Shown: one piece after another, positions 11,035-22,462 of the stretch | How positions within the stretch are numbered: the stretch's first letter is position 1 | How the letters are laid out: the number at the start of each line of letters is the position of its first letter | Assembly (NCBI GenBank): GCA_022592435.1 | Contig: JABYQS010000269.1 | Location: 1-38,795 of the forward strand | DNA: 38,795 bases | Source: Cerioporus squamosus | Taxonomy: Eukaryota > Basidiomycota > Agaricomycetes > Polyporales > Polyporaceae | Direction: 5' to 3' | Notes under the pieces: model-generated | What the model saw: the letters and a program-made list of their open reading frames with translations, nothing else | What the model was told of the DNA's origin: nothing | Databases searched by the model: none | Translations under genes and position numbers: made by a program

Positions 11035-12671
11035 TTCCCCATTCCTGTGGACTGCACGTTACATCCTCCTTACATCCTAACGCTCTCATGACCGTGTACA
11101 GTTGATATCGGAACATGCAAAGTACTCGGCAATACCTCTCATACCATATATCCGAAGCTGTATCCTCATGTTGCTTGTCTTATCTGTTGACCGTTTCGTT
11201 TTCCCTCTAGCTTCCTATGTTGTATGATGGTCGTTGCTCCCGGACTTCATGTCTCCATTAGTGTATAATATGCCACTCCTCAGCTTACTCAAACGCGATC
11301 GTTGCTTGGATCGTAATCTCATTGGTCCTTAACTCCCCCGGTCTCACCAGAGTCATTTTACTATCTTCCGATCTTTCCATCTTAGCGCTCTTTCACATAC
11401 GTACCACCCATGTAACCTTTGCACCGACCGCCGCGGTGAGTAAAAGGATTGATTGCATGTCTCCAGGGCCATCGACTAACGACGTGCTCCAGGCCTCATG
11501 CACCCAAAGTTTGGCCTTACCAGATCGGTCTGTAGCCACACGACCGCCTCCATGCATTGATTCGGGTCGCCTAGCACCGCCATCATCGCGTCCCAAGCTG
11601 GACTTCAACCACTCTACTTAGTACTCCGCCTCCCCGCCCCCTCTCAGCCCCTCTCCCCGACCACCCGACGCCCCGACTCTCCGCTTCCGAACGCCGCAGC
11701 CGACAGCCGCCGCTGACCCCCATTCATCCGCGATGATTTTGACCCCTCCCCTGATCGCGCATGGCGACTAGGGCCCCCCTCCTAGCCTTCTTCTGGAAAA
11801 TCCGACGTCCCCCGTGTCCTATCCCGTCGGTGATCATACACGTCTCGATCGCGCGGCCCCAGCAGCCCGCCCAGCAGCAACTTGAGTGTAATTTAGCAAG
11901 TCGTCAAGCCCCCCACTGCAGCATCCCTCAGATCGGGGCTAAGTTTCGGGCGTCCCGCGAAGGCCCCACTCGCTCGCTGATGTTGGACCTCTCGGGTCGT
12001 GTCGTTGGCATTACGTGAGGCGCAGGACGTTAGAACGTTCGGTGCGAAACCTCCTGTTGCGTCAGGCGCAGCCTCGCGGACGTTTGATCAATGAGCCGCG
12101 TCCGAGTGACCGTCGGACGTCCAGTGTCCACGCCGTCCGAGGATATCACTCGGCGGAGGCATCGTCCTGTCCGCCGGTGAGTGCTCGTGCATTGCTGGGT
12201 GTGCACCTCTTCGTTGTTGCCTACGTCCGCTCAGTCGACCTCATTGCAGGGACACCAGAACCGATCGCCAAGGACCTCGTGTCGTGTATCGCGATGAGCT
12301 TTGGGTGCGCTGCGGCTCATGCTTCTCTCTACTTCGACCGCAGTCTTGCGCCCGGGCCTCGCAACTGAGCTCGCAGCATGGTAGTCTCTTTGATCGACAC
12401 TCCGCCCGCTCTAAGCCAAATGGCGAAAGATGACCGACAACTAGTACTGTATTGAGACTGTGGCTCAATGGAACTGGTAAGTGTATTGAGCTGAAACATT
12501 CGACGCGCACTAATGAGTTCGTAGGAGCTATAACGACTACATGATACTACGTTAGCGTCACCCCAAGTAACAGCATCTCATCTAGTCATCTTCTGGCAAT
12601 TCTCATGAATACGTCTATGTATTAACTCAAGCAGACGATACAGAGGATTTTACAGCAGTTTTGTCGCAACG
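11035..12671. other. Intergenic, 1.6 kb, nothing recognised
   Basis: It runs from the 3' end of the membrane-protein gene to the 3' end of the decayed F-box gene. Open frames are short and lack domains or splice-consistent extensions. The middle part (about 11600-11780) is C-rich. No RNA gene or repeat was identified. Confidence 0.4.
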
Positions 12672-14380
12672 TCAGGTAACATACAACGCTTCCCTACGGA
12701 AGCCCGGAACATACGAGACGACAAGGTCTTGCACCATCACGACTGAAAGCTCTCCCCGCAAGCGTTCCTTCTCCTTCTCCACCAGCGCCGTCCAAGACGG
12801 CGAACGCCCCCCTTCTCCGGGCGGTACAGTGATGGAGAGCATCCGCAGAGGAAGGGCGAGTCCCTGCCGCCGCTTCAGGATACCAACGATCGCGTCGCAA
12901 AAGGCGCTGAGAGCCTGGGGACCAGTGCGGCGCGGCACGTCCGGTGCCTCAAGTGGGCCGTTCCACAACCAGTCCGACTCCGAGTCTCCATGCGGGTCTA
13001 TCACTTGGTACCTCCATTGAACACGAACCTCTTGAAGAACGGGGCAGTGGTAGAGATCCGTCTTCTTTTGCGCCTCGCCAAGCAAGGAGAGTAGGTCTCT
13101 GGTCCCGTCATATGCCGTGGTGTCGAGGCAGAGGAGACCAGGGAAGGCGCTCAGGAGTGCACGTAGACCCACGGCGTGTCTTCCAATAGTGTCTCCCAGT
13201 GGCGGCGCACTGCGCAGAGTGAGAGCGGAGACCGTGCAGGTGGGCGCGAAGAGATCCGCGATTTGGCAGACGAGCTGGAAGAACGGGCTCGAACACGAGC
13301 TTAGGCCCAAGCTTCGCATGTGGAGCAACTGCGAACCCTGTGCGTACGTCTCGAGCGTTGCGTGCTCCTCATAGTCGAATTTCGCGACGACTTGGTCCAC
13401 AAATGCGAGCGGGTAGAACGACGTGCAGTCCTCTGGCACTATGTAGTCGAATCGCCTCGGAATGCGGAAACCTGAGAAATTCACGTAGCAGGCCTTGGGG
13501 AGACACAGGTCCGCCAATAGCACAGACATGATCGGGGGTTCGTCCGACAAGTGGATCGAGTCATCACCGCTATCCAAGGGGACTTCCCTCAGGCATAGGT
13601 CTTCAAGGCCCAGGGTCTCCAGCGCAGAGCAGGGCGTCAACGTATAGAGTAGATGGCGGTAGGTGACATTATTGGCTTGACAGGAGCGGCACCTGCAGCC
13701 GTATAGTTCGATATGGCGGAGGCGGGCGAAGACGTACACTCTAACGGACGAGGACTGGCAAGGCATCCTGAGCGATTGTAGGCGGGGCTTGAATTGTCGC
13801 AGTGCAAGTTAATAGGTGGCAAGTCGCTAGCACTTCGGATGTCGCATCGATGCCTTATGGACAGACACGTCAGAAGCGGAAGCCCTGCTGCCATGAGGTT
13901 TTGCAGCATGAGGAGATCCTTCTGCTTTACTTCCACTTCCAGGACCGCGATGTTATGGGTATGAGACGATAGAGCGCATGCCGCCGATTGGGGGAGGCCA
14001 ATGACTGACGAGTCCAACGGATGCGCGCGAGCCAGGTCGAGGAAATGGGTCAGTAGAGCCACGGATCGTTCAGTGACTCCGACTAGGTCCCGTCGAGCCT
14101 GAAGGATGTCCACCCAAAACGCGGGGCAGCGAAGCAGTAGGTTCCGCCACAAGCGACAGATGTGGAGTACGCTGTACCACCCTCACTGGGCGCACCGTCA
14201 ATCCGGCTTCAGTTGAGAGAAGACCTCGAGGAGGACGTCCGCAGGAAGTTTGCGATTGATGGCAGCAGCAGAGTTGTGCACAACCTTCAGTGCGTGTATG
14301 CGATTCGTGTAATCCTCGATCTTCGCTATGGTCCACTCTTGAATCTTCGAAGAGCTCACAAGTACGAGGTTGGTCCTGTC
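12672..14380 (-). pseudogene. Decayed F-box/LRR gene
   Basis: On the minus strand the frame opens at 14380 after a TAA and reads through a recognisable F-box: INRKLPADVLLEVFSQLKPD, then after two TGA codons, GWYSVLHICRLWRNLLLRCP and AFWVDILQ. The two in-frame TGAs are at 14200-14198 and 14185-14183, inside the F-box. Near 13796 the frame shifts by one base: INLHCD on one side must continue as QFKPRLQSLRMP on the other. From there it is open for about 374 codons to a stop at 12672. There is no ATG before the F-box. The LRR-like tail matches the partial gene at 1-1233 block by block, so this is a divergent paralogue. The last 364 codons could still be translated from the ATG at 13766, but such a product would lack the F-box and could not join an SCF complex. 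An unusual intron bypassing the lesions is possible but no good splice pair was found. Confidence 0.7.
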
Positions 14381-14589
14381 TTAACTGCTGAGGAGGCTGG
14401 CCGCCGGGACTGAGTAGCTTTCGTCGACATACGCCGCGCCCTCGTGGTGGTTGGAAGTACTATACTTAAGCACCTGCCAAGCGTGTCAGCAACCTATTAT
14501 ATGCGTAACATCACACCCCCCACTCACTAGACACGTATCAAAAGTGGTGCTTGAGACAAGAAGCAGGTGAGGTGGAGCCTCCGAACCGC

Positions 14590-14615
14590 GTGGTGGTGGT
14601 GGTGGTGGTGGTGGT
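14590..14615. repeat. (GTG)n microsatellite
   Basis: About 26 bp of perfect GTG trinucleotide repeat in intergenic sequence. Confidence 0.9.
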
Positions 14616-16492
14616 ACTTACAGGAGAGAAGGCAGTGCAGATCAGGCGCCCGCGCTTCGTACTTGGATCCTTGTATAGATCGAGCATGTAACATCTCTTA
14701 ATAATCTCATTCAAGCCCTTAGTAAATGCAGTCAAACAGCGTACTTTATGTATAAGCTACAAGTACAAGAAGTCTATGAGAACTTAGTACACGAGTACAA
14801 GTTAGGCTCAACTTTCAAGTTGCGAAGAGCCAGCCGATCTTTCCGCAGGTCTTCTGCTGGGCATAAACTCACTTCATTCATCAACTACCGAGCACTCACG
14901 ATGTTACATACATACCTTCTATATATTGGCGGAAGGCTGCTTCGAAAAGCGATGGTTGGGTACTTACCATCAGCAACTTACTTAGTACCAGGGGCAGTTG
15001 CCATAAGCGCCGACCGATCTGGATCTCCTCTGTATCGGACCAGCGGCCGACACACAGCTTACGCGCTTGAGACTTGGTTACAACTTGCCTTCGACCACAT
15101 TTGCACTCAATACTTACTCAGAGCTTTGGACCACTATCTGCAGCGTGTCAGAAGAAGAGGCATGCTAGTTGATAGGTGGCAGCTTTTGTTGGAGTAGCTT
15201 GAAGAGCCTCGTTCGCGTTACGCATGGGAAGTCGTGGTGAGTAGTATCCATGTGTCGCAAGCTTGTGGACATGTAAGTAGCACGACACTCCGCCGTGACA
15301 GTCGTTTATAGTCACTTCAAGCATACTGATACCCCCGCCATCTTTTATAGACAGCGGTTTCGCGCGTCTGCACCTGCTATGGTCTCCAGCGACGTCCAGA
15401 CTAGTAGAACCGTGTGTGCGAGTGTTGCTCGTAGGCACTCGACTGAACGGCACATAGGTACTAGTACTTGGTGAGCACTGCCTTCTACCGTCGCTGACAC
15501 CTGCTGATATCTAACCAGTGCGAGCAGGCTTTTGACACAACGGGTGCATGTTGCCAGCTAGGCGTTGCCGAACAGCGTTGTGGGGTCTGCCGATCCTTGC
15601 CGAGACGAGCGCAGATCACGCTCGTCGGCTCTTTACGATACATCGTCTTAACCAACCTACATCAGCAAGCTTCCCAGATCCTTTCTTGAGCTCTGACCGG
15701 CCATGAAGGTGCGAATCTGATTGGCGACCTTGCTATAGTTACGCTCACGGTCGTACACAGCGCTTCACTCATCATGGCACATGCTGCAGCAACCTGGCTC
15801 CGAACCAATCCATGCATAGATCATCGTTGATCACTCCGTTCTACCTTGCGGTTGAGCTACAGCATTTCGCTGTCACCGACGCATCTTGTGAGTACTCAGA
15901 AGTACACACTTGCCCGTCTGGGCGGTACGTCCGTCTTCTAGGGTGAGAGTCCGTAGTCCGCTCGCCTGGCGGACTCCGTGACTCTCATGCTTCGAGAGCT
16001 CGGCTGTCAACGTTTCTCCGATATCGCGTCTGCCGCACGGACCCGGATAATGTGAGCTGGCAGTGATGCACGGCAACGGTGGCAGACGAACGTTCCTTGG
16101 GGGGCTGCAAGGGAGATCGCCGCTTCTCTCGCGGGGCCATCGGCGACATCATCATTGCGACCGCCCGTGCCAGGAATACTTCGGGGGATGTGCCAGGGAA
16201 GATGAATGGAGCTCGTTTTCTGGGCTCGCGCGATGCAGATTGACGCGGACTGTGTATCACGTGACTGCGTCGATGGACGCGACTTCGCCGCTGAGGGCTT
16301 TTGGCCGTTCGCTGCTACGCTCGGACCTGCGCTTCGAGACAGTATCGGTGATCCTATCATGCCACCCATGTGTGAATTATTTTGTGGTGAACTTCCTTGG
16401 AACTTCCGATAGGAATTTTGAGCCGCGCGACCATTCCAGGGTGTCAGCGCGTCGGAATCTAAAGACCCAAGCGGGGCTTTACGAAAGATCTC

Positions 16493-16587
16493 CCCCTTTC
16501 TCCAGCCATAAAGCCCTCCCTCGAGGTGGCCACTGATTCAGGGCTCCCTCTCCTCTTTCACCCCGCTCGACTCCTCCCGCTTCCCCC
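16493..16587 (+). promoter_or_regulatory. CT-rich leader of the cation ATPase gene
   Basis: The 95 bp before the ATG at 16588 are strongly pyrimidine-rich, ending in CCGCTTCCCCCATGG. Such CT blocks next to transcription starts are usual for well-expressed fungal genes. CATAAAG at about 16508 could be a TATA-like element. Confidence 0.45.
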
Positions 16588-19500
16588 ATGGAGACTGACA
16601 ACTCCTCCGAAAAGCATGTCCCGGACGAGGAGGCCATCGTCGCCGCTCGTGCGGTAGCTTTCGACAATGACGGCGCCGACATACAAGAGAAGGCCCCGCA
16701 CGGGATGCGCCCCAAGGGCGTGGAGATGAAGCGAGAGATGACCAAGGAGGATAAGGAGCTCGCGGACGCTGGATACGAGCACCTCAAGCATCAGAAGCCC
16801 GGAGGACAGAAGGAGGGTGACGGCAAGCTCGACGGCGTTGACATCCACGAACACGGGCTCGGGTTCCAGGAGCTGCAGACGGAGCTCGACACAACGTTCG
16901 ACGCGAAGGATCCTAGCAGCTCGCTGGGTCTCTCGAGCGAGGAGGCGAAAGCTCGGCTGTCGCGCAACGGACCGAACATTCTGACGCCACCGAAGAAGAA
17001 GTCGGCGCTGCGGAAGGTACGGAAGTTGACGGCTCCTGAGAGTATGTCCAACTCACACGCCACCGACGGCCAGTACTATGACTGCCTCATGTCGATGTTC
17101 AATATCCTCCTTATCATTGCCGGCATTCTGGAGTACATTCTACTCGGCGTAAACTTCAAAGTAAGTTCATCCAGTCCATGCGACCGAGACTCCCTTTTGA
17201 CGCGTCGATGCCAGGACAACTTCGCGAACACCTACTTGGGTGGCATCTTGATAGGCGTGGCATTCTTGAACGCCCTCATAGAGTTCTACCAGCTCCAGAA
17301 GTCGGAAGCCATCCTTGCTTCATTCCTCGCAATGATCCCGCCGTCATGTCGTGTGGTCCGCGACGGAACGCTAAACACTGTCCCGGCGGCGGACTTGGTG
17401 AAGGGTGACATCGTGCTCGTTGTAAGTCTGCGTGCCAGATGCAGTACTGTGTTCAACTTTGGGCCTGATTGACATTCGCTCAGCGTTCCGGAGACAAGAC
17501 ACCCGCAGACTTGATCCTCTTCTCTGCATCTGACTTGAAGGTCGACAACAGCAGTCTCACGGGCGAATCAGAGCCTCAGGAACGCCTCGCTCGCCCGGCC
17601 GGCGTACAGCAACGTGTAGTGGAAGCTGAGAACTTGGTGAGTGTGGCCCGTTCTACATAGACTTCAGTCGCCCCTTCATAATCCACGCAGCTGTTCAACT
17701 CGACTCTCATCGTCAACGGTGAAGGCTGGGGAGGTTGGTCTCTTTCTCTGAGACATCATGACGTTAATTGGGACTAACCTGGCACTACGCAGTTGTCGTT
17801 CGGACTGGCGATCACACGCTAATTGGTGAGCTCCAGGCCTTACGGCCTTCTAGGCTTTCGGAGCTTATGCGGCGTCGCAGGTCAGATTGCTGCGCTGACG
17901 GGCACTGAGACTGGGAAGCAGAGTCCTCTGGGTGCCGAAATGTGAGTCTAGAGCCAGTCTGTGCGAGCCTCGAGGTACCCGGTTCCGAACTAAATCGTCC
18001 CTTAGTGGTCACTTCGTTATGATGGTCTCGGGTATTGCGATCGTCTTCGCCGTCGTCTTTTTCGTCGTCGGGATCACGACAGCTTACAAGGGCAAGGGAG
18101 AGCAAACCGTTACATTCGCTGTGTCGATCTTGGTCGCGTTCGTGCCTGAAGGTTTGCCATCGGTAGTCACGCTACTGTAAGTTGTGATAACCTGCAGATG
18201 ATTAAAGAGTACTAATTTCCGGTCTAGACTATCCATTGCGGCGAAGCGCATGGCTGCTCAGAACGTGCTGGTTAAGGACCTTCAAGGCGTCGAGACTCTC
18301 GGTAAGTGATGTACTTTCTCAAGCTGATGCTCGGGTCCGCTCACCTTGGCACAGGCTCTGTAAGGCACAACGCCTCTATCTTGCAATGGTACACTGACTG
18401 CTTCCCAATTAGCTTACGCTCCTCGCCACCGACAAGACGGGGACGCTGACTAGGAACCAGATGACGGTCACCAACCTATGGAGCGGTCTGCGCATGTTCT
18501 CGGCCTTCCAGTCCAATAACGACTCGGAGACTACCGAGACGTTCTCGATAGAGGCACCCGGCATGCGCGAGATGGTCGACATCGCAGCGCTAAACTCCCA
18601 CGTCAAGTTCGACAAGACGGACATTCCCTTCGAGCAGCGCAAAATCCTTGGCGATGCGACGGAGACCGGCCTTATCCGTTTCGCGGGCAAGCACATTTCC
18701 GACTACGATGGCTACCAGAAGCAGCACCCCAGGGTGTTCGAGATCCCGTTCAACTCGTCGAACAAGTGGGCGCTGGTCATCGTGAGTGTCTGGTGACTCA
18801 GTCCGTCGTTCACGAACTGAATGTCCTGCAGTTAGAGAAGCCGCACAAGACCGGTCTCCTGACGGCGTACCTCAAGGGTGCTCCGGAGCGTGTCCTCGCG
18901 AAGTGTTCCACATATCTCAAGGATGGCAAGGAGGTTCCGATTACTGACGACTTCAAGGCTGCATACGATGAGGCATACGACGTACGTTCACACATTGCTC
19001 TCCACTCTTTCAGTGAGCAAACTTTGGCCATGCAGTATATGGCGTCGCGTGGCCACCGTGTCATTGCATGCGCGCAGAAGCTTCTCCCGGGCGACGTCTA
19101 CGATTCAGAGTATGAGTTCAACAAAAACGACGCCAAGTACCCTAGCACCGAGTACTGCTTCTGCGGTCTCATCTCCCTCGAGGACCCGCCCAAGCATGGC
19201 GTTCGTGAGGCGATCGGCACTCTCCGCCTGGCAGGTATTAAGGTCATGATGGTCACGGGCGACCACCCGAAGACGGCGGAGGCCATCGCGCGCAAGATCA
19301 ACCTGATCCTTGGAGACACGAAGGAGAGCTTGAGCAAGAAGACGGACCGGCCAATCGAGGAGATCTATGACGACGAGGTCGACGCTATCGTCATCCACGG
19401 AGACGACATCGACGGTCTTCAGGGATGGCAGTGGGATCAGAGTACGTGACTTATGCTGCAACTGTGGCACCTACTGATGTATTTCCGACAGTATTCGCGA

Positions 19501-21609
19501 AAAACGAGATCGTCTTCGCTCGTACTTCGCCTAAGCATAAGCTGGAAATTGGTACGTCTCAGACTGCCGCTGCGCTGTCCTGCGCCTAGGCTGACGAGGA
19601 CCCGCACGCAGTGAAACGCGCTCAGGCCCTCGGTCACATCGTCGGCGTGTGAGTTCGAAGGTGATTGGGTTCATTTTGCAGCATCCGGCTGACCATCGTG
19701 TGCAGAACTGGAGACGGTGTCAACGACTCTCCCGCTTTGAAGAAGGTCAGCCCATTGTGAGAGATGGCTCCCACCGCATGCTCACATCGTTGCAGGCTGA
19801 CTTGGGTATCGCCATGAACATCTCGGGTTCCGACGTCTCGAAGGAGGCCGCGAACATGATTCTTTTGGGTTTGTTCCAAGTCGCTAGCCTAACTCCCCTC
19901 GCTGACTCTTCGTCCCGTAGATGACAACTTCGCTTCTACCGTTAGTGAGTGGCCTTACTTGATGTCTTCCGTGCCGTGCTGATGCTGATGTCCTCGCAGA
20001 GGGAGTTGCGGAGGGTCGCCAGATCTTTGTGAACTTGAAGCGTTCGATCCAGTGTGTTTCCGCTTCTGTGTGCTAGTATTGCTCAGAAACTCACGCATGA
20101 CGCAGGTACACGATCTCTCACAGTACACCAGAGGTCATCCCGCAGCTCCTTTGTAAGCATCTCCATTAGACCGTAGTCATTCCTCACTTGATATAAACCT
20201 CCAGACGTCGTGGTGCCCCTCCCACTTCCTCTCTCCGCCATCCTTATCCTGGTGATCGGTACGTATTCGAAGCAAGAGGACGTTCAGGTTAGCTGACGAA
20301 CTCTGGGTAGATCTTGGGTTCGAGTTGTTTGTTGCGGTACGTCTCTCCTGGAGGAAGGTCTTGCATATTCATGCTCAAGCGATGCCGTAGCTCTCCTTCG
20401 CGTGGGACAAGCCTGAGACCAAGGATGGACTCATGCGCATGCTGCCCCGCAGGCCAGGTATGTCGGCTCTGTACAATGCGACGCTAGCCTCTAATTCACG
20501 TCTCTCAGTGAGCGACCGCTCCATCATGACCCTCAAGAAGAGGGCTCTGCGTCGTACCAAGACTTTGCTCCGCGATCCAGAGACGCAGGAAGTCATCCAG
20601 CCAAGCAAATTCTCGGTGTTCATGACGAAGCTCAAGGCGCCCTTCACCCGCATGTTCTGGGAAGAGGCATTGGAGCGAACCGATGACGAGACACTCGTCG
20701 ATGCCAAGCTCCTCAGCTACGCCTACCTGGAAGCAGGCTTGATCGAGTTTGCGGGGGCGTACGTACTCATGACCACCACTATTTGTCTGAGGATCGCGGC
20801 TGACGGAAGCGCGGCTGTTTCAGACTGGCGGCATACTTCGTGGTGTTCTTCAAGAACGGCTTCACACCGGGCGATCTGCAGAGGGCGCAGTCTGCACTTA
20901 CAGCAGAGCCACCAGTCAGTGAGTGGTCCTTGTCTTTTCCTGCGCATAATCTCGCGTGTCTAATTGCATGCTGCAGCATACTTCCAGAAGGACTCGCCGG
21001 ACTTTCTCAACAGCCGCGGTCAGCGTATCTCTGGCGAGAAGCAGGTCGACGCGTTGGCGCAAGCCCAGTCGATAGGTTGGTCTTACCGAGCACCATTGTC
21101 TTAAAGATTTTATGCTGATGCACACGTCACTGCAGTATACCTCTCGATCTTCATAATACAGTGCTTCAACGTGAGTCTGGTGGTCCTACATGCACCTGGC
21201 ACAGCTGACACGATACCTTCGCCAGGTCTTCGCCGTTAAGGCCAAGTTCCGCTTCCCATTCGGCAAATCCATCGTCGGCAACTACTACAACTTTGCCGGT
21301 ATCGTCGCCGGCGCATGTCTCGGCATGTTCATCGTCTACACGCCCCCTCTGCACGTCGTCTTTGGCGGGTCTGTCCACCTGTCGCCGCTTTACTGGCTCA
21401 TCCCGGTCGGCTTCGGCGTGCTCCTGCTCGTCTGGTCGAGTATCCGCGTTCTGCTGATGAGGAAAGGCATCGAGCAGTCGCGTGTCAAGGATATCAAGGG
21501 GTTAATGATGTGTACGTCCCCCACTCTTACCGAGTTCACGGGCCTCTGGCTGACATGAGTGCTGGCAGTCCCAACAATGAGGACGATGAGTATGCGCTCG
21601 AAGCATTAA
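16588..21609 (+). CDS. P-type cation ATPase, Na,K-ATPase alpha-like, 28 exons
   Basis: Exons: 16588-17016, 17074-17160, 17215-17421, 17484-17636, 17691-17733, 17793-17825, 17881-17941, 18006-18176, 18228-18301, 18355-18359, 18413-18781, 18832-19441, 19492-19551, 19612-19648, 19706-19745, 19796-19868, 19921-19944, 20000-20051, 20106-20152, 20205-20258, 20311-20336, 20391-20457, 20509-20758, 20824-20918, 20977-21075, 21136-21170, 21226-21511, 21569-21609. The sum is 3528 nt, 1175 aa, with every phase consistent and introns of 50-65 nt. The protein couples ATP hydrolysis to cation transport across a membrane. Motifs present: TGES (267-270), PEGLP in M4 (385-389), the phosphorylated DKTGTLT (D428), KGAPE (559-563), TGDHP (from 686) and [13 protein letters not shown] (781-793). 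The M5-M6 block [18 protein letters not shown] resembles the animal Na,K-ATPase alpha subunit (type IIC) more than fungal ENA pumps. About 90 charged residues precede the cation-ATPase N domain. Ion specificity cannot be read from the sequence, and no beta subunit is visible nearby. Exon 10 is only 5 nt. Confidence 0.93.
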
Positions 21610-22462
21610 CGAACAAACACGCTACCACCGATATATGCACGTATAGATACTTGACGAACAAAGACGACTCACGCCACTGTCTCATATTGTTGTACATCAC
21701 CCTTCTGTTCTATACACGTCGTTCATACCGAGTACGGGTCAACGCGACGCCTCGCAGTAAAATCTTCCGGACTACTACACGCTACTGACACTAGAGAGGT
21801 ATAAGTGCAAAGAGTAAGTGAGTGGAGTCTACAAGAGCTCTTATAAGGGGCCTAGTACAGCACGGTTAGTAGAGTAAGTAACGCGAGGTAAGTAGTGCTC
21901 GGGCGCTTCAGTACTAGATCCGGTGGTTTCTTCTAGTACCACCACAAACACGATGAACAAAACCAGGGCCTCCTCGACTAGTTGAACACATCTGTGTCAA
22001 GACTGTAAGTCAGCGCCAGTGGTACGCTGTCCTTCGGTTGCAGCATACTACTTCCTTATGTGAGGTGTTATTTACGTCACTCCCAACCTCGCGATCGTCT
22101 CGGTATCGCGGCGCTGCCAGCACAGTGGCAACACTTCATAACGTGTTCTGACAAGCCCAGTCACTGTCTAGAGCCCGCGAAGGCCTGCGACTACCCCAGC
22201 CTTTCCAGAACGTGAGCACACTACCACCATATGGCATTTATGTTCACGTTGACGACGAAAGTGACTCCATCCGCGTCCTTCGCAGCACGCCAGCCTCACA
22301 TCTATTCGCGACAATGCGTGGACATACCATCGCGTGATCGCCTCGCACGTGTGAACTAATACGAAGCAAACCACGGACACCAGCCTGTCAGCTTCAGCTT
22401 CCTACTCTCACGTCAGGGCGCGATATATACTGTAGCTCTAGAGCCAGTACAAGATCAGCAAA
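21610..22462. other. Intergenic between ATPase and glyoxalase-like gene
   Basis: It holds the ATPase 3' UTR, a stretch at about 21790-21960 rich in AGTAC/GTAAGTA-like words, and the promoter of the next gene. No coding or RNA signal was recognised. Confidence 0.45.
22422..22429 (+). promoter_or_regulatory. TATA-like box of the glyoxalase-like gene
   Basis: GATATATA lies 34-41 bp upstream of the ATG at 22463. The fit to a TATA box is good, but the distance implies a very short 5' UTR. Confidence 0.35.

Larger units (their letters stand above)
14381..16587. other. Gene-poor region upstream of the cation ATPase
   Basis: This 2.2 kb region has no supported gene. Open frames, such as one of 149 codons at 14748-15197, have no recognisable domain and sit in AT-richer sequence. 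Words of the type AGTAC, TTAGTAC and TACTTAC recur many times from 14450 to 15480. The last 100 bp form the CT-rich leader of the ATPase gene. Confidence 0.4.

Noticed and set aside
14183..14200. Two in-frame TGA codons read as recoding (selenocysteine or readthrough)
   Set aside because: Fungi of this kind lack selenocysteine insertion as far as known, and a separate frameshift in the same gene makes decay the simpler explanation.
14748..15197. 149-codon open frame rich in Tyr, Leu and Arg
   Set aside because: It lies in AT-richer sequence full of AGTAC words, with no domain, promoter or intron support.
18981..19012. Possible 32-nt intron (GTACGT..TCAG) inside ATPase exon 12
   Set aside because: It is too short, and removal would create a stop and shift the frame; the unspliced reading continues the P-type ATPase domain.
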